Assembly (NCBI GenBank): GCA_009782405.1
Contig: WRJC01000033.1
Location: 1 to 32,741, forward strand
From: Oscillospiraceae bacterium
GTDB taxonomy: Bacteria > Bacillota_A > Clostridia > Oscillospirales > WRJC01
Reading direction: 5' to 3'
Length of the DNA: 32,741 nt
Part shown: positions 8,343-15,316 of the stretch, in pieces
Position numbering within the stretch: the stretch's first letter is position 1
Layout of the letters: each line of letters opens with the position of its first letter
The notes under the pieces: generated by a model
Database searches by the model: none
What the model saw: the letters and a program-made list of their open reading frames with translations, nothing else
What the model was told of the DNA's origin: nothing
Position numbers and translations under genes: made by a program

Positions 8343-8639
8343 ATGGCCACACAAGCGGTGAACACGGAAGGGATAACTTTTGCGGCAGATAAGCTGCATG
8401 ATGCAAACTCATACATAAACTTCATATTCGGCTCTTTGCAGACCACGGTGAAAAGCCTCGGCGATTGGAGGGGCGTCGCGGGCGAATCCGCCCGCGACGC
8501 CATATGCCAGATATTCAAAGGAAACGACGCCCGCGACGAAGTGATGAAAAATTACATCGAAGTACTCAATCAAGTGGTCAACCCCGGATATATCGAAACC
8601 GAAAACAAAAACAGAACTTTGGCAGACCAATTTAAGTGA
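8343..8639 (+). CDS. WXG100-family protein
   Basis: A 98-residue helical protein with a central W-x-G (GDWRGVAGESARDAI, W42-R43-G44). Helices on either side give the helix-turn-helix hairpin of WXG100/EsxA-type proteins, and the length fits the family exactly. WXG100 proteins are exported by type VII systems as dimers, or act as targeting partners of larger effectors. The ribosome binding site is a perfect AGGAGGG at 8327-8333, nine bases before the ATG at 8343. It sits 27 bases after the preceding small gene and 10 bases before the next one. No C-terminal YxxxD/E export motif is obvious; the last residues are NRTLADQFK. Confidence 0.8.
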   Translation: MATQAVNTEGITFAADKLHDANSYINFIFGSLQTTVKSLGDWRGVAGESARDAICQIFKGNDARDEVMKNYIEVLNQVVNPGYIETENKNRTLADQFK

Positions 8640-8649
8640 GGTGGGAAAA

Positions 8650-8961
8650 ATGGCGGCAATCGAAGTGAACTTAAAAACCCTGGGAGCCGTGCGCGAAGGA
8701 ATAGAAAACTACTGCGCCTGTCAGGACGATCAAATGCGCCTGGCGGATCTTGCCGTACAGGCGATGCTGAGCTCCGACTGGATCGGAACCGATGCGGCGG
8801 CATTCGCCGCAAAATGGGCGGATGCAAACAACGAAGGATCCCAAGCGGCGAAATTCCGAAAATCGCTGCTCGAATTCGGGGAAAATCTCGCCGCTTGCGC
8901 AAGGGAATACCAAACGGCGCAGTCAAATGCAATCGATGCGGCAGCCGCTCTGAGGTCTTAG
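8650..8961 (+). CDS. WXG100-family protein
   Basis: A 103-residue helical protein with SSDWIGTDAAAFAAKW (W44-I45-G46), the clearest WXG100 signature in the window, followed by a long second helix ending in AIDAAAALRS. Start ATG 8650 has GAGGTGGG just upstream; an in-frame GTG at 8641 is possible but lies within that Shine-Dalgarno sequence. It is the last gene of the lipase-toxin run. Its stop codon is only two bases from the stop of the convergent solute-binding protein gene. It probably pairs with the other WXG100 protein or with the helical tail of the lipase, an inference from known type VII systems. Confidence 0.85.
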   Translation: MAAIEVNLKTLGAVREGIENYCACQDDQMRLADLAVQAMLSSDWIGTDAAAFAAKWADANNEGSQAAKFRKSLLEFGENLAACAREYQTAQSNAIDAAAALRS

Positions 8962-8963
8962 CT

Positions 8964-10466
8964 CTAGTTTCCCAAAAAGTTTTCTATCGCCTTTTGCATG
9001 TCGGCTTCGATTTTTGGCATGATCTTTTCGTAGGCCGAAACGAAATCCGTGTTGTTTTTTTGCTGGGGCAGATTGGAAAACATATCGAATACCCCTCCCC
9101 AGTTGTACACGTGCCCCAAATCGTAGCAGCGCGTATCGAATATCAAATCGAGCATCTCTTCCGATTCGTTGTCCCTCAAAAATTTCGTCTTGAGGGAGAT
9201 TTCGTAGTATGTGGGGCGCAGGGTGTAATAGCTCTCTGCGGTGAGCGCTTCCAAAATGATCCCCGTCCTCTCGGGTTCGGCCGTCGTCGGGACGCTTATA
9301 GCGGTCGTGCACCAGGCGTGGACGTGGTTGTAATAGTCTTTTTGCGATTCGTCGTTTTTCGGGTTCGGCAATATGCCGAAATTGAAATCGTAGGTTCGCA
9401 GCGTCGTCACCCTGTCCATGCCCGCGTACAGCCATAGCCCTCTCTTTTCGCTGAGCACGTCGAGCTGGTACATCCAGATGTCCGCGTGTTTTGATGCCCA
9501 GTCTTGCGCCACCCAGGTGTTGTCCCGGTTGTTGATTATTTCAATCCATTTTTCATACGATGCCAATATCACCGGGTCAGCAATGTTCAAGACGGGCATG
9601 TCGCCGGAATCCTTCGTGATCACGAAATGCCCCGAGCTCACGACATTCCCGTGAATCGTGTGCGCCGCAGTGAGCAGCCTGTATGAATCCTCGCCGGTCA
9701 TTTTGCCGTCACCGTCGATGTCTTTTGGCATGTCTTTGGCCATGTCCCACATTTGATCTATGGTCCATTTCCCCTCTTTTACGAGTTTATAAGGGTTTTC
9801 CAACCCTTGATCCTGGATCACGTCCTTGTTGAACAAAAATATGAACAGGGCGTCTTTGTCTATGATCAAAAGGTCGCTGATGGTGAACATCAGTTTATGC
9901 CCGATTGACAGCTGCTCGTTCGCCCTTTGGTCCCACCAGGGCTTTCCAAGGTCTATGTACGGGATATTTTTCAAATCCAGCAGCGAGCCGTCCTGGGCTA
10001 GCTGGGCCGTGGCCCCCTGCAGGGGCACCGAAAAAACGTCATATGTCCCATCGGCGGAATTTATGCTTTTTTTTGCGTCGTTGTACTGCGAACCGGAAAG
10101 CGCCGCCGTTATTTTTATGTTGTATTTTTCCTCGATCGCCCTGTTCCTGTAATAGACGGCGTCCTGTATTGCGTCGCCCGTCTCCTCTTCCACATACAGA
10201 TCTTTTGAATACCAGTACGGGTTATAGGCGGTGCTGTTGCCCAAAAATGTGAACTCGTGGCCTCCGAAGTCTTTGTCCTCGGGCACGTTGGGCAGCAGTT
10301 TTTCCGTTTCGTTTTCAATTTCCGGTACTTCCTCTTTTGTTTCGTCCGCTTTTTGCCCTTCGTTTTGGCCGACGGCACCGCCTCCTTCGTCTTTGCCGCA
10401 CGAAACGGCGAACAAGCCGAGCAGCAGCGCCGCCGCCAAGATCAAAAATATTTTTTTCGTTTTCAT
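8964..10466 (-). CDS. Extracellular solute-binding lipoprotein (ABC sugar-type), orphan
   Basis: A 500-residue family-1-type solute-binding protein. It has a lipoprotein signal (MKTKKIFLILAAALLLGLF, lipobox AVSC), an acidic linker, then DKDFGGHEFTFLG at the start of the binding domain and a calcium-loop-like DIDGDGKMTGED. The C-terminal stretch YTLRPTYYEISLK is shared with the two paralogues at 27513-29015 and 29128-30582. Such proteins capture sugars or oligosaccharides at the membrane for an ABC importer. No permease or ATPase gene adjoins it, so it must share a transporter encoded elsewhere or serve another role. ATG 10466 is preferred over a TTG at 10472 because GGAGG (10480-10476) then has nine-base spacing. 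It has its own promoter. Confidence 0.88.
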   Translation of the reverse strand: MKTKKIFLILAAALLLGLFAVSCGKDEGGGAVGQNEGQKADETKEEVPEIENETEKLLPNVPEDKDFGGHEFTFLGNSTAYNPYWYSKDLYVEEETGDAIQDAVYYRNRAIEEKYNIKITAALSGSQYNDAKKSINSADGTYDVFSVPLQGATAQLAQDGSLLDLKNIPYIDLGKPWWDQRANEQLSIGHKLMFTISDLLIIDKDALFIFLFNKDVIQDQGLENPYKLVKEGKWTIDQMWDMAKDMPKDIDGDGKMTGEDSYRLLTAAHTIHGNVVSSGHFVITKDSGDMPVLNIADPVILASYEKWIEIINNRDNTWVAQDWASKHADIWMYQLDVLSEKRGLWLYAGMDRVTTLRTYDFNFGILPNPKNDESQKDYYNHVHAWCTTAISVPTTAEPERTGIILEALTAESYYTLRPTYYEISLKTKFLRDNESEEMLDLIFDTRCYDLGHVYNWGGVFDMFSNLPQQKNNTDFVSAYEKIMPKIEADMQKAIENFLGN

Positions 10467-10502
10467 TTGCAAAAACCTCCAAAATTATTACCCTATACCT
10501 AC

Positions 10503-10531
10503 ATTGTATAACAAAAAAAAATTTTTGTCAA
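10503..10531 (-). promoter_or_regulatory. Sigma-70/SigA promoter for the solute-binding protein gene
   Basis: Read leftward: TTGACA (10531-10526), 17 bases that include a T9 run, then TACAAT (10508-10503). The ATG at 10466 is about 37 bases downstream. Confidence 0.8.
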
Positions 10532-10568
10532 CAAAAAGGGAAAATAAAAAATATTTACATTTAGGCTG

Positions 10569-10597
10569 TTTATTTTACGCTCGAATTATAGTAAAAT
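10569..10597 (+). promoter_or_regulatory. Weak candidate promoter for the pduL gene
   Basis: TAAAAT (10592-10597) has a poor -35 (TTTATT, 10569-10574) at 17-base spacing, 36 bases before the pduL ATG. It is the best match in this divergent intergenic region but is weak, and an activator may be needed. Confidence 0.35.
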
Positions 10598-10632
10598 ATA
10601 GGCAAATACATAACAAAGGGGTGTTTTAAAAA

Positions 10633-11199
10633 ATGGGCATTGTAGTCGAGACATCGGCGAGGCACGTGCACTTGACCGAAAAAGACATCGCGGCCCTGTT
10701 CGGGGATGGCCATTCCCTCACATTCAAAAAAGCGCTTTCGCAGCCGGGGCAATTCGCCTGCGAGGAAAGGGTCGATATAGTCGGCCCGAAAAAAGAAATC
10801 AAAAACGTGATCATCTTAGGCCCTGCGAGAACGGCCACCCAAGTCGAAGTATCGCTCACCGACGCCCGGACGCTGGGAGCGGAAGCGCCGGTCAGGGAAT
10901 CCGGGGACATCGCGGGCAGCGGGGGCTGCAAAATCAAGGGCCCGGCGGGCGAAATAGAGATTTCAGAGGGGTTGATCGCCGCCAAGCGCCACGTGCACCT
11001 GCGGCCCGTGGATGCAGAAAAATTCGGCGTAAAGGACAAACAGACAGTGCAGGTGAAAATAACCACCGAAAACAGGACCGCCATATTCGGCGACACGGTG
11101 ATTCGGGTAAACGCGGACTTCATGCCCTTTATGCATATCGACACCGACGAGGCCAACGCCTGCGGAGCGGCGGGCAACGTCGAAGGCGAAATTTTATGA
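10633..11199 (+). CDS. pduL: PduL-type phosphate acyltransferase (phosphotransacylase)
   Basis: A 188-residue protein with the two tandem PduL beta-barrel motifs: SARHVHLTE (H11, H13) and AAKRHVHLRP (H120, H122), plus FMHIDTDEANA (H168). These are the histidines that hold the two zinc ions. PduL converts acyl-CoA and phosphate to acyl-phosphate and CoA; with acetate or propionate kinase it yields ATP. The short N-terminus (MGIVVETSARH) leaves no room for a microcompartment-targeting helix, and no shell genes are near. It is therefore probably the housekeeping phosphotransacetylase that replaces Pta in many Clostridia. It is the first gene of a rightward series, 123 bases before the NifU-like gene, with GGGG upstream of the start. 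Confidence 0.92.
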   Translation: MGIVVETSARHVHLTEKDIAALFGDGHSLTFKKALSQPGQFACEERVDIVGPKKEIKNVIILGPARTATQVEVSLTDARTLGAEAPVRESGDIAGSGGCKIKGPAGEIEISEGLIAAKRHVHLRPVDAEKFGVKDKQTVQVKITTENRTAIFGDTVIRVNADFMPFMHIDTDEANACGAAGNVEGEIL

Positions 11200-11200
11200 T

Positions 11201-11231
11201 GTAGGGCAAGGGCTCTGTTCTTGCCGTCTAC
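11201..11231. other. Hairpin downstream of pduL
   Basis: GGCAAG (11205-11210) pairs with CTTGCC (11219-11224 region); the flanking GTAG and CTAC extend the stem past a two-base bulge. No U-tract follows, so it is not a standard terminator. It could be a processing or attenuation structure that lowers expression of the downstream genes. Confidence 0.4.
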
Positions 11232-11269
11232 CGCCAGTTGTCAATTGTTTAAGTCCGGCCAATTATCAA

Positions 11270-11297
11270 TTTTGCATTTTGCATTCTGCATTTTGCA
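11270..11297. repeat. Heptamer tandem repeat (TTTTGCA x4) in the leader of the NifU-like gene
   Basis: Four consecutive 7-base units TTTTGCA, the third with one change (TTCTGCA), end 14 bases before the ribosome binding site GGAG. They are part of a low-complexity stretch that fills the gap between pduL and the NifU-like gene. Confidence 0.7.
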
Positions 11298-11322
11298 TTT
11301 GAAAAAAGGAGAAATTTAAAAA

Positions 11323-12027
11323 ATGAGCGAATTTTCACACGAAGTAGAAAATATGTGTTCGGTGGCAAAAGGGCCCCATAACGGGCCGGCCCCGCTCCCG
11401 GAAGAGGGCAAATGGGTCAAGGCGTATGAAATAAAGGACATTTCGGGGTTTTCCCACGGGGTGGGCTGGTGCGCCCCGCAGCAGGGGGCCTGCAAGCTTA
11501 CGCTCAACGTCAAAGAGGGTATAATCGAGGAAGCGCTCGTGGAGACCTTGGGCTGCACCGGCATGACCCACTCGGCGGCCATGGCGGCGGAAATCCTGCA
11601 GGGCAAGACCCTGCTCGAGGCCTTGAACACCGATTTGGTCTGCGACGCGATAAACGTAGCCATGCGGGAGATATTCAAGCAGCTCGCCTACGGCAGGTCG
11701 CAGAGCGCGTTTTCCGACGGGGGGCTTCCGATCGGGGCCTCGCTCGAGGATCTTGGCAAGGGGCTGCGCTCGGTGGTGGGCACGGTTTTTGCCACAAAGG
11801 CCAAGGGCGCAAGGTATCTGGATATCACCGAGGGATATATACTCTCGCTCGCCTTGGACGAAAATGACGAGATCATAGGCTACAAGTTCGTGCATCTGGG
11901 CAAGATGATGGAGGCGATAAGAAAAGGCGCGGATCCAAAGGAAGCCTACGAGAAAAACATTGGCCAATACGGGCGCTACGAAAAAGAAGACGGCGCGGCC
12001 AGATACATCGACCCCAGAAAAGAATAG
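11323..12027 (+). CDS. NifU/IscU-like iron-sulfur cluster scaffold protein
   Basis: A 234-residue protein whose central part resembles the IscU/NifU N-terminal fold. LGCTGMTHSAAMAAEILQGK matches the second-Cys loop and following helix of IscU (GCxxSxAS...ELxxGK), and GWCAPQQGACKLTL supplies upstream cysteines. The family is annotated as an iron-sulfur cluster assembly scaffold and normally occurs beside GGGtGRT genes, as here; the next gene starts 15 bases on. It has an extra N-terminal segment (about 45 residues) and a C-terminal extension compared with classical IscU (about 130). It would be cytoplasmic and receive sulfur from a cysteine desulfurase. Which client proteins it serves is unknown; the Fe-S-rich sensor five genes downstream is one inferred candidate. 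Confidence 0.8.
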   Translation: MSEFSHEVENMCSVAKGPHNGPAPLPEEGKWVKAYEIKDISGFSHGVGWCAPQQGACKLTLNVKEGIIEEALVETLGCTGMTHSAAMAAEILQGKTLLEALNTDLVCDAINVAMREIFKQLAYGRSQSAFSDGGLPIGASLEDLGKGLRSVVGTVFATKAKGARYLDITEGYILSLALDENDEIIGYKFVHLGKMMEAIRKGADPKEAYEKNIGQYGRYEKEDGAARYIDPRKE

Positions 12028-12042
12028 GAAGGAGTGAAAAAT

Positions 12043-13041
12043 ATGCCAATTTTTGAAGGTTATGAAAGAAGAATAGAAAAAATAGAAAAAAGCATGAAAG
12101 AGCACGGCTTTTCTTCGCTCGACGAAGTGAGGGAGTATACCCAAAAACAGGGGATCGACGTCGAAAAGATAGTGAAAGGGGTTCAGCCGATAGCGTTTGA
12201 AAACGCGGTTTGGGCGTACACCTTGGGTTGCGCAATCGCCCTAAAAACAAACAAAACCATCGCTTCCGAAGCGGCCGCTGCGATCGGGGTGGGTTTACAG
12301 GCGTTCTGCATCCCCGGCTCGGTGGCCGAATCCCGCGAGGTCGGGCTCGGGCACGGCAACCTCGCGGCGATGCTCATGCGGGAAGAGACCAAATGCTTCT
12401 GCTTTTTGGCGGGGCACGAATCGTTCGCGGCGGCCGAGGGCGCAATCGGGATCGCAAGAGCCGCGAACAAAGTGAGAAGCCAACCGCTTCAGGTGATTTT
12501 AAACGGACTCGGCAAAGATGCGGCCTATATCATATCGAGGGTAAACGGGTTCACCTATGTGGAAACGGACTATGATTTTAAAACGGACACGCTGTCTATC
12601 GTACGCGAAGTTCCGTTTTCAAGCGGCGCCAAATCAAAAGTGAGGGTGTACGGGGCAAACGACGTGCTCGAGGGCATCGCGGTGATGAAAGAGGAAAAAG
12701 TCGATGTCTCGATCACCGGCAACTCCACAAACCCCACCCGGTTCCAGCATTTGGTGGCGGGCACATACAAAAAATGGGCCTCGGAAAACGGCAAAAAATA
12801 TTTCTCGGTCGCCTCGGGCGGCGGCACAGGCAGAACTCTCCATCCCGACAACATGGCGGCGGGCCCCGCGTCCTACGGCCTGACCGATTCGATGGGGCGC
12901 ATGCACGGCGACGCGCAATTCGCCGGCTCGTCCTCGGTCCCGGCGCACGTCGAAATGATGGGGCTTATCGGCATGGGCAACAATCCGATGGTGGGCGCGA
13001 CCGTCGCGGTCGCGGTGGCCATTGAGGAAAGCAGCAGATAA
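12043..13041 (+). CDS. GGGtGRT family protein
   Basis: A 332-residue protein with the name-giving motif SGGGTGRTLHPDN, plus AAAIGVGLQAFCIPGS, LGHGNLAAMLMREETKCFCFLAGHESFAAAEGA (shown in parts) and ITGNSTNPTRFQHLV. The family has no assigned reaction. It is co-encoded with the NifU-like scaffold in many anaerobes, which suggests a metal- or cofactor-related role. ATG 12043 is chosen because GGAAGGAG ends eight bases before it; an in-frame GTG at 12034 lies inside that ribosome binding site. It is part of the operon with the preceding scaffold gene. The conserved Cys pair in CFCFLAGH and several His residues are candidate metal ligands, an inference. Confidence 0.85.
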   Translation: MPIFEGYERRIEKIEKSMKEHGFSSLDEVREYTQKQGIDVEKIVKGVQPIAFENAVWAYTLGCAIALKTNKTIASEAAAAIGVGLQAFCIPGSVAESREVGLGHGNLAAMLMREETKCFCFLAGHESFAAAEGAIGIARAANKVRSQPLQVILNGLGKDAAYIISRVNGFTYVETDYDFKTDTLSIVREVPFSSGAKSKVRVYGANDVLEGIAVMKEEKVDVSITGNSTNPTRFQHLVAGTYKKWASENGKKYFSVASGGGTGRTLHPDNMAAGPASYGLTDSMGRMHGDAQFAGSSSVPAHVEMMGLIGMGNNPMVGATVAVAVAIEESSR

Positions 13042-13122
13042 GTTGTCAGTGGAACGAGGGAAACGAAAACTACTAACTATAAACTGAAAACTAAATAAAA
13101 TATTCAGGAGGAAAATTTTTCT

Positions 13123-14190
13123 ATGAAACTCTTTATCCCGGGCCCGGTGGACGTCGCGGAGGATGTCTTGCAAAAAATGGCTACGCCGATGATAGGCCAC
13201 CGCGGAAAAGCGGCGAGTGCGCTGCAAAAAAGCATTTCCGAAAAACTGCAAAAGGTATTTTTCACAAACAACACGATAGTTTTATCGACGACTTCCGGAA
13301 GCGGCTTGATGGAGGCCTCTGTCAACTGCTGCACCGCCAAGGGCGCGGCCGTGTTCTCGGTCGGCGCGTTTGGCGACAGGTGGGGCAAGATGGCCAAGGC
13401 GAACGGCAAGCCGGTCGATGTTTTCAAAGTGGAACCGGGAATGCCGACTTTGCCGGAAGACGTGGACAAGGCGCTTGCCACCGGCAAATACGATCTGGTG
13501 ACCGTGACCCACAACGAAACCTCCACGGGGGTCATGAACCCGGTCTTGGAAATCGGCGATGTGATAAAAAAATATCCGGAAGTCGTATACTGCGTGGATG
13601 CGGTGAGCTCGATGGGCGGAGTCAAAATCGACGTGGACGGCTGCGGGATCGACATATGCGTCACATCGACGCAAAAGTGCCTCGGCTTGCCGCCCGGGCT
13701 CTCGATCTGCTCCGTTTCGGCAAAAGCTCTGGAACGCGCGAAAAGCGTCGAAAACAGGGGTTTGTATTTAGATCTGGTCGAGCTTTGCTCGTTCATCGAA
13801 ACCAAAAATTATCAATACCCGTCCACCCCGTCTCTTTCGCATATGTTCGCCTTGGACTATCAGCTCACCAAAATCCTCGAAACCGAAGGGCTTGAAAACA
13901 GGTTTGCAAGACACGCCGAGCTGGCCGCCCGCGTGCAAAAATGGGCGAACCTGCATTTTAAGGTTTTGGCCAAGGAGGGCTACCAGTCCGTGACGGTGAC
14001 CGCGATCGAAAACACAAAAAACATTGATGTGGGGGCGCTCGTGAAAGAACTCGAATCCGAAGGATTTTTGATAGGAAACGGCTACGGCGAGCTAAAGGAC
14101 AAAACTTTCAGGATAGCGCACATGGCCGAACGCACAATCGGGGAAATCGAAGATTTGCTTTCCCGAATCGATAAAAAATTGGGATTTTAA
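13123..14190 (+). CDS. Class V (PLP) aminotransferase, alanine-glyoxylate/serine-pyruvate type
   Basis: A 355-residue fold-type I PLP enzyme. It begins IPGPVDVAEDVL and has the MIGHRG motif near residue 25, then SGSGLMEASVNC (phosphate cup), THNETSTGV, CVDAVSSMGG (the Asp that contacts PLP nitrogen) and TSTQKCLGLPPG, with K185 as the Schiff-base lysine. This set is typical of alanine-glyoxylate or serine-glyoxylate aminotransferases and phosphonate-type relatives, not of NifS/IscS desulfurases, whose long Cys loop is absent. The amino donor and acceptor cannot be fixed by eye. A good AGGAGG precedes the ATG at 13123. It lies between the GGGtGRT gene (81-base low-complexity gap) and the response regulator. 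Confidence 0.87.
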   Translation: MKLFIPGPVDVAEDVLQKMATPMIGHRGKAASALQKSISEKLQKVFFTNNTIVLSTTSGSGLMEASVNCCTAKGAAVFSVGAFGDRWGKMAKANGKPVDVFKVEPGMPTLPEDVDKALATGKYDLVTVTHNETSTGVMNPVLEIGDVIKKYPEVVYCVDAVSSMGGVKIDVDGCGIDICVTSTQKCLGLPPGLSICSVSAKALERAKSVENRGLYLDLVELCSFIETKNYQYPSTPSLSHMFALDYQLTKILETEGLENRFARHAELAARVQKWANLHFKVLAKEGYQSVTVTAIENTKNIDVGALVKELESEGFLIGNGYGELKDKTFRIAHMAERTIGEIEDLLSRIDKKLGF

Positions 14191-14233
14191 CCTCAACATG
14201 AAGCGAGACGCTGTTTAAAGGGGGACATTTGGA

Positions 14234-15292
14234 ATGCAAAAAACAATTTTCGTGGTGGATGACAATGACATAAACCTCGCTTCGGCAAATGATGCGCTAA
14301 GGGATCATTATTCGGTCATGACCTTGCCTTCAGCGGCAAAAATGTTCAAGCTGCTGGGCAAAAAAACGCCGGATATGATTTTGCTGGACATCGAAATGCC
14401 GGAAATGGATGGTTTTGAGGCGCTGCGGCTGCTGAAAGAAGATGCCGCCTATGCAGATATACCCGTCATATTCCTCACCGGGCTGATCGACCCCTCTGTG
14501 GAAGTCCGCGGATTTCAATTGGGTGCGATTGATTTCATCTTAAAGCCGTTTTCCGCGCCCGCCCTGATAAACCGCCTAAAAACCCATTTGGACATCGACG
14601 GGCTGATCCGCGAGAGGACTGCGCAGCTCGAAGAACGCAACAAGCAAATCCAGCAAAAGACGATCCAGCTCCAGCGCTTGCAAAACGCGATTATTTTCGG
14701 CTTCGCCGATTTGGTGGAAAGCCGAGACCAAGTGACGGGAGGGCATGTCGAGCGCACTTCGAAATACATAAAGATATTGATGGATGAAATGGAATCCCGC
14801 GGGATATATACCGACGAAACAAAGGATTTGGACATCGAGCAGTTTGTTTCGTCGGCGCGGCTGCACGACGTGGGAAAAATCGCAATATCCGACACGATAC
14901 TCAACAAGCCCGGAAAATTGACGGATGAAGAATATGCAACTATGAAAACCCACACCATCGAGGGCGAGCGCGCAATCGACCAGATCGCTTCGCTTACGGA
15001 CGACGACGCATTTTTACGGAATGCGAGGCTATTTGCCGGATGCCACCATGAACGCTGGGACGGAAAGGGCTACCCGCACGGCCTTTTGGGCAGGGAAACA
15101 TCGATTCAAGGGCGCACAATGGCGCTTGTCGATGTATATGACGCTCTCGTTTCGGAACGCCCGTACAAAAAGCCGTTTTCAAACGAGGAGGCGATCAAAA
15201 TGATCATGGAATGCGCCGGCAGCCAGTTCGACCCGAAAATCGCGGAAGTGTTCTACGAATCGAGAGAACAATTCGCGGCGGTAAAAATATAG
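14234..15292 (+). CDS. Response regulator with HD-GYP domain (c-di-GMP phosphodiesterase type)
   Basis: A 352-residue two-domain regulator. The receiver domain (residues 1-125) has the acidic pair D9/D10, phospho-acceptor D52 (LLDIEMPEMDG), T81 region (FLTG) and the KPF Lys. A coiled coil (ERTAQLEERNKQIQQK) leads to an HD-GYP domain (about 155-350) with H211-D212 in LHDVGK, CHHERWDGKGYP (G279-Y280-P281) and DVYDAL. HD-GYP proteins hydrolyse cyclic di-GMP using a bi- or trinuclear metal centre. The start follows a GGGGGA site. It lies 24 bases before the giant sensor, so phosphoryl transfer from the sensor's Hpt to D52 is the simplest wiring. Lowered c-di-GMP would then be the output, an inference. 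Confidence 0.92.
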   Translation: MQKTIFVVDDNDINLASANDALRDHYSVMTLPSAAKMFKLLGKKTPDMILLDIEMPEMDGFEALRLLKEDAAYADIPVIFLTGLIDPSVEVRGFQLGAIDFILKPFSAPALINRLKTHLDIDGLIRERTAQLEERNKQIQQKTIQLQRLQNAIIFGFADLVESRDQVTGGHVERTSKYIKILMDEMESRGIYTDETKDLDIEQFVSSARLHDVGKIAISDTILNKPGKLTDEEYATMKTHTIEGERAIDQIASLTDDDAFLRNARLFAGCHHERWDGKGYPHGLLGRETSIQGRTMALVDVYDALVSERPYKKPFSNEEAIKMIMECAGSQFDPKIAEVFYESREQFAAVKI

Positions 15293-15316
15293 AAAATAGT
15301 GGAGTGACTCTTAACA

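Noticed and set aside
10633..11199. A bacterial microcompartment locus
   Set aside because: PduL is sometimes inside shells, but this copy lacks the targeting N-terminus and there are no shell or signature-enzyme genes nearby.
13123..14190. A cysteine desulfurase (NifS/IscS) partner for the NifU-like protein
   Set aside because: It belongs to the class V family, but its GHRG and STQKCLGLPPG motifs fit alanine-glyoxylate-type aminotransferases, and the mobile Cys loop of desulfurases is not seen.
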